Made by a program: the position numbers and the translations under genes. Of a stretch of 24,552 nucleotides of DNA, positions 7,312 to 14,300 are shown one piece after another. A model generated the notes under the pieces. It was not told the origin of the DNA. It worked only from the letters and a program-made list of their open reading frames with translations, and did not search any database. Origin of the DNA: an uncultured Bacillota bacterium. Lineage in GTDB: Bacteria > Bacillota > Clostridia > Peptostreptococcales > Anaerovoracaceae. The stretch spans positions 1 to 24,552 of the forward strand of contig CAUDEQ010000025.1 in NCBI GenBank assembly GCA_958448635.1. The letters are read 5' to 3'. Within the stretch, counting starts at the first letter, position 1. Every line of letters starts with the position of its first letter.

Positions 7312-8650
7312 ATGTGTACACCCTGCCGTTTACCTTTGCCCTTACATTTAGACCATGAGCGTATTCTCCTATGAGAAAATCTCCGTCATACTCTGCTCTC
7401 ATATTTATCTGTATCAGATCAAGTATCCTGGCAAGCTTGATGTTTTCATCCTTGAAAAACAGCAGGATCTGCAAATACTGACTGTAATCGTATCCCTTCT
7501 CGACTGGCGGCTCGATGGTTCCCCCGAATACGCCCTCTATCGCATTATCCAGCTCTATCGCCCAGGTACTGTCATCCTTTACCATGGGTACTTTTTTCCC
7601 CTGCCAAAGCAGCTCCACATCATTATCTGCTTCGGCATACGCCCATGTCGATGCCAATGCAGCCTGCGTTGCCGCAGCCGCCGCACCCGGTGTCATCGCC
7701 TGAGCGGCTGCCGCCAGCGCAGCTCTCTTCTCAGGATCGGAATACAGATGCGCCATGTTTATGGGAAACCTCATGGCCTTGAGAGCCATTTCCACTCTTT
7801 TCTCGTTTTTCTTATCGTCATTCTCTCCTCCCAGGATATATTCTATTTCACTCCTGAAAAAATGACCTGTATCCACTGCATTCACACGGCTGTTAAAGCG
7901 ACTGACCACATATCTGTTTATCAGGAAGCTGTCCGTTCCCTCTTCAAAAGCCTTGTCCACCGAAGACACCTTTCCTGCAAGACTCTCCGCCATCTGAGTA
8001 AGCCCGCTATCCGGCAAAGCTGCCGATGGCAGAGATGCTATGGTGGGACCGTGTCTCAAGGCTCGCGCTTCCATCGGATTGAGTGAAGCGCCTTCACCCG
8101 TCTCGTCTTTTCCCCCTTCGTCTTCACTTGTTCCGCCACTTCCTGTCAACAGCTCACCTGCCCCTGTGATTTTCATATGCTCCGTTATCTGATCTCTTAT
8201 GGGCGCAGGATCGTATATGGAAAATCTGGCTGCCGATGCCTTCATGGAGCTTATTTCGATATCTTCCATGTCGTCAAGGGAATATGAAACGTATCTTTTC
8301 AGCTTGTCCGTAAGCTCATCGTCGCTCCCTTTTATCAAAAAAAGCCCGTACTCCTGCTGTACACGTCTGTCGAATTCGGAAAGCAGAGAATCTCCTGCCA
8401 GATTCATCACAGCATCGGTACAGCTTTTCAGGGCTTCATTTCTGACTCCGTAAATCAGAGCCATGGCTATCGATATAAGCGCAGCCAGTATCACCGTCAG
8501 AAATACTGCGCTGCTGCCTTTTTTACTGCGCATATAACATCGTCTGTTGCGATATGTCATATATTCTTCAGAGCCTGCCGCTGAAATATCATCGGTAGAT
8601 TCCGCTCTGTCATCGCTGGTTTGTCCCCTGATTATTTTCTCTCTGTACAT
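7295..8650 (-). CDS. DUF5702-type Tad-locus membrane protein
   Basis: 451 residues. One strong N-terminal membrane helix (about residues 46-68, after KKGSSAVFLT) is followed by a long extracellular domain with an Ala-rich helical stretch around AALAAAAQAMTPGAAAAATQ. The start SSAVFLTVILAALISIAMALIYG..., the following QQEYGLFLI, and the position between two TadE-like genes match the TadG-like/DUF5702 proteins of Gram-positive Tad systems. There is no Glu at +5, so it is unlikely to be processed like a pilin. The ATG at 8650 (AGGGG about 10 nt upstream) overlaps the preceding gene by 41 nt; an in-frame ATG at residue 31 would remove the overlap and is a reasonable alternative start. Confidence 0.75.
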   Translation of the reverse strand: MYREKIIRGQTSDDRAESTDDISAAGSEEYMTYRNRRCYMRSKKGSSAVFLTVILAALISIAMALIYGVRNEALKSCTDAVMNLAGDSLLSEFDRRVQQEYGLFLIKGSDDELTDKLKRYVSYSLDDMEDIEISSMKASAARFSIYDPAPIRDQITEHMKITGAGELLTGSGGTSEDEGGKDETGEGASLNPMEARALRHGPTIASLPSAALPDSGLTQMAESLAGKVSSVDKAFEEGTDSFLINRYVVSRFNSRVNAVDTGHFFRSEIEYILGGENDDKKNEKRVEMALKAMRFPINMAHLYSDPEKRAALAAAAQAMTPGAAAAATQAALASTWAYAEADNDVELLWQGKKVPMVKDDSTWAIELDNAIEGVFGGTIEPPVEKGYDYSQYLQILLFFKDENIKLARILDLIQINMRAEYDGDFLIGEYAHGLNVRAKVNGRVYTYDKIY

Positions 8651-9071
8651 CTATCATATCCCCTGCCGACATCCTGTGCCTTATGTAATCTGTTCCGTCC
8701 ACGATAAAGCACTTCCCTTCGACCTTAAAAACCCCTTTTTTATCGAGCACACCCTTGCCTGCCATCACCAGATGCTTTCTGCCGTAGACTGCGCCGCCCA
8801 GAGCATCGACATCGATATATGTCCCATCTTTGCCGTTTTCCGATATCTCCTCATCATATATCGTCTGTCCTGCTATCTTCCCTGCCTCCGCCCTGAGCAT
8901 CATATGCATCCTGCATCGTTCAGTCATCTGGCTGTAAAAAAACATTATTATGAGAACAGATGTGATGACCACCATTATTATCACAGGCAGAACGATTGCA
9001 GCCTCCATGATGTAGCTTCCCCTTTTACTGTTTCTGCACAGCCTCATGCTGCGTAATCCTGCCCTGTTCAT
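8610..9071 (-). CDS. TadE-like pseudopilin
   Basis: 153 residues. The signal KRGSYIMEAAIVLPVIIMVV fits a TadE prepilin: cleavage after Gly with Glu at +5, followed by a hydrophobic helix to about residue 46. The rest is a small extracellular domain with no recognisable enzyme motif. Its ATG overlaps the flp stop codon by one base (TGATG), indicating translational coupling. It is a likely minor pseudopilin that nucleates or caps the Flp fibre. Confidence 0.8.
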   Translation of the reverse strand: MNRAGLRSMRLCRNSKRGSYIMEAAIVLPVIIMVVITSVLIIMFFYSQMTERCRMHMMLRAEAGKIAGQTIYDEEISENGKDGTYIDVDALGGAVYGRKHLVMAGKGVLDKKGVFKVEGKCFIVDGTDYIRHRMSAGDMIDVQRENNQGTNQR

Positions 9072-9226
9072 CAGAAATTATTGAGACCTTCAAAGGTCTT
9101 GTTTACGAAATCCGTTATCTCTGTCTTGAATATCAGTCCCAGAGCCACTGCCAGAGCAACGAGGATCGCCACCTGAACCAGCTCCATGCCTTTCTTGCTT
9201 CTCAGCTTTAAAGCTTTCCCTTTCAT
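9071..9226 (-). CDS. flp: Flp1-like major pilin
   Basis: 51 residues, found by translating the gap between the flavodoxin-fold gene and the TadE-like gene. A Lys/Arg-rich N-terminus is followed by KKGMELVQVAILVALAVA, then LGLIFKTEITDFVNKTF, the usual shape of Gram-positive Flp1-like pilins (short basic leader, one hydrophobic helix, short polar tail). Cleavage after G13 would put Gln at +5 instead of the usual Glu; a Glu is present at +2. Start chosen by AGGGG about 6 nt upstream and because the stop couples to the next gene. A longer 66-residue frame over the same bases in another phase has no pilin features and is rejected. Confidence 0.8.
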   Translation of the reverse strand: MKGKALKLRSKKGMELVQVAILVALAVALGLIFKTEITDFVNKTFEGLNNF

Positions 9227-9305
9227 CTCCTACCCCTTTCTTATTCATCTCCTTATCCCTTAAATACAACTTGCTGCCCCTCAGCTTCATGCTTTCAAAA
9301 CACCC

Positions 9306-10379
9306 CTACTGCTCGTCAAGCACTATTCTCCTTCTGATGTTTTCTGCAAAGAGCGCAACCCTTTCTCCGACACCCTGCGATGTGAGGATCGCTCTGGCAT
9401 CGTTGGCTGTTTCCAGCATGGCGAACTTGCCCGGCAGAGCAAAGCTCTTGTTCATATTTATGCTGCTTATCAGCTGCTCAGCCACTATGTCTCCTCCGCT
9501 GTAGCCTGAAACGATGACACCGAATACGCTTTTGTCGTAAAACCTGTGAGTCCTGAACAGAGCCGTCAGCCTGTTGACGAAGGCCGTGAGGTTAGCGCCT
9601 ATGGCGTCATTGTAGTTGGGGCAAAGCATTACCAGAGCATCACACGACAGAATAGCGGGATATACCTTTTCCACTATTGGTCCTCCGTAAAAGCAGCTTC
9701 CCTCTTCGCCGAAGTGTAGGCATGTCTCATATGAACAGCCTCTGCAGTCCATAAGCTGACCGTTTCTAAGGGAGATCTCATTGAAGCTGCACTCCGGAAG
9801 ATCCTTCTTTATCATTTCCCACAGAGCAATACTGTTGGAGGTTTTCTTGTCGCTGGCATGGAGAACCAAAAGCTCCGGATTTTTCTTCTTCGGCGCTCTG
9901 TAGTTCATTATATTTTTAACTAACGTTCTTCCTGCCGCCATGTACGCTCCGAAATTATCTGTATTCAGATTCTGAGCTTGTATATTGTAGTTTTTAAGAG
10001 TTCTCGTTCCCTCCACCAGCGCTCTTCCCGGAAATGTGCATCCTGCTCTGTTGGCGGTAAATACCAGACTTCTTCCCGTTGACTTGGTGAAGATCTCACT
10101 GTTGCCATCCAGTATTACTCCTCCTGTGGAGCCCTCCAGAGCATCCTTATTCAGTCTGAGGTATTTCATCATGGCGTACCAGTTGAGATTTATACCTGAC
10201 TCGCCAAGAGAAACGGTAAAAAGTATTCGCCTGTTTCTCAGATCTGTTTTTTCCATTTCCTCTGCAGTCGTTATTTTTTCCGCAGCATATCCCTGCAGGC
10301 TGTATTCCGTTATCTTTCTAAGCCTTTCCTTCTTGCTGTCTTCCGGACAATACGGTTCTATCAGAACTATATCCTTCAT
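9306..10379 (-). CDS. Two-part flavodoxin-fold oxidoreductase with four-Cys motif
   Basis: 357 residues. The C-terminal ~200 residues look like the NADPH-dependent FMN reductase/iron-sulfur flavoprotein family: LLVLHASDKKTSNS (160-173) as the FMN phosphate loop, CPNYNDAIGANLTAFVNRL (about 243-261) as the usual second flavin region, and VFGVIVSGYSGG. A cysteine cluster sits between them (C212, C215, C220, C229; C-x2-C-x4-C-x8-C), at the place where iron-sulfur flavoproteins hold a cluster, though the spacing is wider. The first ~150 residues are an extra domain I do not recognise. The start overlaps the preceding dehydrogenase-like gene by 4 nt (ATGA), with GGAGG inside that gene. Likely a cytoplasmic redox protein working with the two upstream genes; substrate unknown. 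Confidence 0.75.
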   Translation of the reverse strand: MKDIVLIEPYCPEDSKKERLRKITEYSLQGYAAEKITTAEEMEKTDLRNRRILFTVSLGESGINLNWYAMMKYLRLNKDALEGSTGGVILDGNSEIFTKSTGRSLVFTANRAGCTFPGRALVEGTRTLKNYNIQAQNLNTDNFGAYMAAGRTLVKNIMNYRAPKKKNPELLVLHASDKKTSNSIALWEMIKKDLPECSFNEISLRNGQLMDCRGCSYETCLHFGEEGSCFYGGPIVEKVYPAILSCDALVMLCPNYNDAIGANLTAFVNRLTALFRTHRFYDKSVFGVIVSGYSGGDIVAEQLISSINMNKSFALPGKFAMLETANDARAILTSQGVGERVALFAENIRRRIVLDEQ

Positions 10380-11377
10380 ACAAGCTCCTCCTTCAGATTA
10401 TCATACGCACTTTTTATGCGCTCAAAGAGTTTTTCATGGAGAGGCAGCTCCTCTATCTCTATGCACTCTCCGGCAAGGCCGCCTGCCCTTCTGTTACGAC
10501 ACCCAAGAAAGCCTCCTTCCTTTTCATTTCCTATAAATACCGAAGAATAATTCCATCCTCCTCCTATGGTTTCCGTTATGGCTATTGCCCCGGATGAAAT
10601 GGCGGGAGCTATATACGGCTTAAAGCCGTCATTCCTCATCTCCATATTGGCATTCACCGCAAGTCCTGTAAGCTCCCTAGACAGCGTATCATCGTAATCC
10701 GTTATGCTGTTGGCTATTACCAAATCGCTTCCATGCGGGCCAAAGGCTCTTCCTTCTGTAAGATATGAGCTGAACCTGTCATCCTTTGAAGCGTAATATG
10801 CAGCCCGCCCGTTCATTACTCCAAGGCCGTAGCCCTGTACCTGCTCCGGACGAAGCCCCGCCTTCATGGCCGCCATACAAAGCTGATCCACCGGATCTGA
10901 CACCACTGCGAAAAGTCCTTTATAAGCTCGCTCTGAAGCCATTTTTCCGAAGTGTGAGACAAGGCCTCTGTTTGCCTCCAGCTGTGCCATCCTCACATCG
11001 CCCTTTTCACCTATGGCAGGAACTCCCTTTGAGGCACAGAACACCATGACATCGCAGTCAAACAGCCTGCTTTCATCTATGCCCCTTACTTCAGGCATTT
11101 TCCTTCCGTCGGGGAACCTTATCTGATTCATTTCCCTTTCGAATCTTCTTATATTCTTCTCATCGATATCATATATCCCTATGGTATCGATGACCTCTCT
11201 GCCTGCCAGCATCAGCCCCAGAAGCACAGTGCTTCCCACATCACCTAGAGCCAGTACATTCACCGTTGCAGCGCCTCCACTGCACAGCGTCTCCTCCACA
11301 GGTATGCTGAATATGTTGTTTCCGCTTCTTTCATCAGGATTTCTCCCTGCCAGCTCACTTATATATCTGTATCTCAT
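10376..11377 (-). CDS. Malate/lactate-dehydrogenase-like protein with altered active site
   Basis: 333 residues, the usual length of the family. The Rossmann part shows VLALGDVGSTVLLGL (41-55) and the NAD-selecting acidic residue in IYDID (68-72). The catalytic half has SDPVD (160-164, as NPVD in LDH), the active-site His in GPHGSD (H215), a loop arginine in GDVRM, and R191 aligned with the substrate-binding Arg171 of LDH. The residue aligned with the catalytic Asp168 is Met188 or Asn189 (GVMNGR instead of LDSAR), so the His/Asp relay looks broken. It may be an NAD-binding protein with changed or lost dehydrogenase activity. ATGA overlap with the giant gene upstream and with the flavodoxin-fold gene downstream. 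Family assignment firm, substrate unknown. Confidence 0.8.
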   Translation of the reverse strand: MRYRYISELAGRNPDERSGNNIFSIPVEETLCSGGAATVNVLALGDVGSTVLLGLMLAGREVIDTIGIYDIDEKNIRRFEREMNQIRFPDGRKMPEVRGIDESRLFDCDVMVFCASKGVPAIGEKGDVRMAQLEANRGLVSHFGKMASERAYKGLFAVVSDPVDQLCMAAMKAGLRPEQVQGYGLGVMNGRAAYYASKDDRFSSYLTEGRAFGPHGSDLVIANSITDYDDTLSRELTGLAVNANMEMRNDGFKPYIAPAISSGAIAITETIGGGWNYSSVFIGNEKEGGFLGCRNRRAGGLAGECIEIEELPLHEKLFERIKSAYDNLKEELV

Positions 11378-14300
11378 TTCAATGCACTCTCCAATCTCTC
11401 AAGCCTCTCAAGGTAATCCGCTATGTTCACCGACGGCGAAAGGTTGTAGTCTGCCGCCACCCTGTTGGATCCGTTAGGCATCCTTGGGGATATGATCGCA
11501 TCCGACAGCCTTTTCAGCGTCAGCTTCCTCTCGAATACGTTGAGGTATTCGCTTTCCAGCGTTCTGAATATCTTAAGTGCATTTTCAAGGCACACCTTGG
11601 AAAGGTCGTATATCGACTCCCTTGACGCATCGTGAAGGAATTTCGGCGCAGCAAACGGAAGAAGAAGATTGATTGAAGGAATCAAGTTGTATTCCATTTC
11701 CTGGTTGCTTCGAACACCATCACCACCTATGAACGGACACAGTGTGGATTCCACGAACCATGCCTTGAGGTTAGGGATGAAGTAGGCGCTCTCCACCTCT
11801 CTTCCCTGTATATCCATCAGATCCTTTCCGCCTCCCGAAAGCAGTCCCATTACCAGCTTTCTTATCTCTATATCGTTTTCCTTGAAAATAGGATCCAATG
11901 CCTTGATCCTGTATCCCTTATGAAGCAGATCATCCACCAGTATAACAGGCCTGTTAAAGGATTTTATCGTTTTGATCTGATTATCTATGGTGGAATACAT
12001 AGGATATTCTTCTATGGTAAAATCGTTGAGCGTAGGGTGGAACATCTTCTCCGTATGCAGCGTCTTGGTCACCGTGTTGGGAACTGCAATTCCCCTCATT
12101 ATTTTACCGAAAGGCACACACATGCATTCTCCAAGCCGTCTATCCTTCAATGGGTGTCCCGGAACGCCGTTTATCCTTGTCACCATATCCACGATCTTCT
12201 GATTCATTATGCCGGCATTGAATGAAAGCACCAGATTGCCGGGGTTCAGCCCCGTCAATGCTCTCTGCATGTCGGCATGTGTCTGCTCAAGGATATCCAG
12301 TATCCTTGGGTTCTTGTTGAAAGGGTCCTTCAGCACCGTGTCCATATTCTCTATGACAGCCACAGGCTCCTTCATGTTCACTTCGTATATGCTCTGACCG
12401 CCCCTGCCCATCTCTATTTCAGTAAAGCCCTGTCTGAGAAGAACATCTATGATGTCTCTGTTTTTCTTAACATCAAGAGGATGGTATATGGCATATGTGA
12501 TATCGTTTTCCACAGCCTTGGAAAGGACCTCTGTCATTATTATCTGCGTCAGATTCCTCATATCGGCATTGGAGCTGCAGTATATGCCTCTTATTATTAT
12601 CATCCTGCCTGTCGCCTTCTGTCTGAGGTATGCAGCTATCTCCGCATCCTTGAACTCATCGTACAGCTGCCCTGTCTCCAACTCGTTTACCGCTGCAACG
12701 GCACATATCCTGCCGCTTCCTTCTCTTATGACAGTGGTCTTCACATAGCTCTTGTCTATATACTCCTTTACCTTGACTACATCTATGCCCTTGGCCGTCA
12801 GATCATCTTCCAGATCAGATAATATCTTTTCACCTGCTCCGGTGGACTCTATGGCCAGATTCTTTGCTTCCAGTATGTTCTTGTACTGCGGCTCCCTGAG
12901 ATACAGACTGTTGTCGTATATATAGTTCTGAGCCACAGGATCTATGAGGTTGGATATATCTCTTCCCCTGTCTATGTTTTCCCTTATTCTCGTAGAGCTT
13001 ATATCTTCAAGATACATCGGGAGCTTCAGCTCCCTTATGCTGCCTGTCATATTGGCATAGACCTTCTTCAGCGCTGATGAATTATCTCCGTCGCTTCCTC
13101 TTGTCTCCCTTTTAAAAACTATGTGATTCATCGAATGTATCGAGCCGAATGAAGGCTCTGCCTTATATGATGATGCGTTGATGACCACATCGCTGCCGAC
13201 CACGATGTAAAGGTCTCGTCCCGGAAACAGCAGCTTGAGGGAAATGAGATCCGTAGGGTTTGCTATGTTCACGGGAAAATCATCCGGGAACATGAATACA
13301 TTCGTCTCGTCTGCCACGGACATGGTGGTTATCTTTCTTCTTATCTTCCTGGCCTGCGTCTTCTTTGACCATGAGAACTCATCAAGAGCCAGATAGACTT
13401 CGAAGCCTTCCTCGCGTATGGCCTGAACTATTCCTTTATGACTCAGAGAGAACGGGTCGAATGTGCCGGGGAAGAATGCCACCTTCTCGATCAGAGGCAG
13501 CGACATTTCCCCGCAGGTGAACTTATATTCCGATACGAACCTGTATATATGGTTCAATGCCGCAGCATTGGTAAAGAAGTTCATATCGCTGTCCTTTGCT
13601 TCCGGTATCAGAGTGAGCAGCTTTTTGTAAATATGCTTGAAGGCATCGAATTTTTCACCCTGAGAAAGCTCATCAGCCCCGAATATATACTGACCTATGA
13701 CCATTATGGCTTCCTGGCTCACCACCTCGTGATAATTGGCAAGGCCCTTCAGCAGCAGCCCAAGCATGAGCGTCTTTCGCCCTTCATATGATTCTGTGCT
13801 TTCCTTATCCCTGTGGACATATGACGAATATTTCTTTATAACCTCGCCTACGGTATCTAGCGCAACTGAGCCTACCCTGTCGTTGTTGTTCTCTATCAGC
13901 TCGCCCAACGTGGCGATAAATTCATCCAGCTCGCCCGGGTAGAGGTAGAGAGTCAACTCGCCCAGATACTCGGGAATGTACTTCGAAAACTGATATTCTC
14001 CTATTTCCAATCCCTTGGTGAGCTCTATCACTATTTCATTTATCTGCTCGACAGGAAGACTTCTCGCTATATCTATGAGACTCGTGCCCGCCTTATGTCT
14101 TACGGTAACTCTCTCGCTGACCTTTATCAGGTTTGAAAAATGCGCCGCCAGATGGAACATATGACTTCCCGTTCCTGTTTCGGGAGCATGCTCAAGAAGA
14201 AAGTCCATGTTAACGATCTTGACTACCCATGGCGTACCCACCTTCAGGTTTTCTCTGAATACCTCCGAAACGGCATCATCGTCAAGAAGGTCAGCCTTGT

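Noticed and set aside
9090..9290. 66-residue frame overlapping the flp gene
   Set aside because: It is out of phase with the clear Flp1-like pilin, has low-complexity Gly/Ser/Arg composition and no membrane helix.
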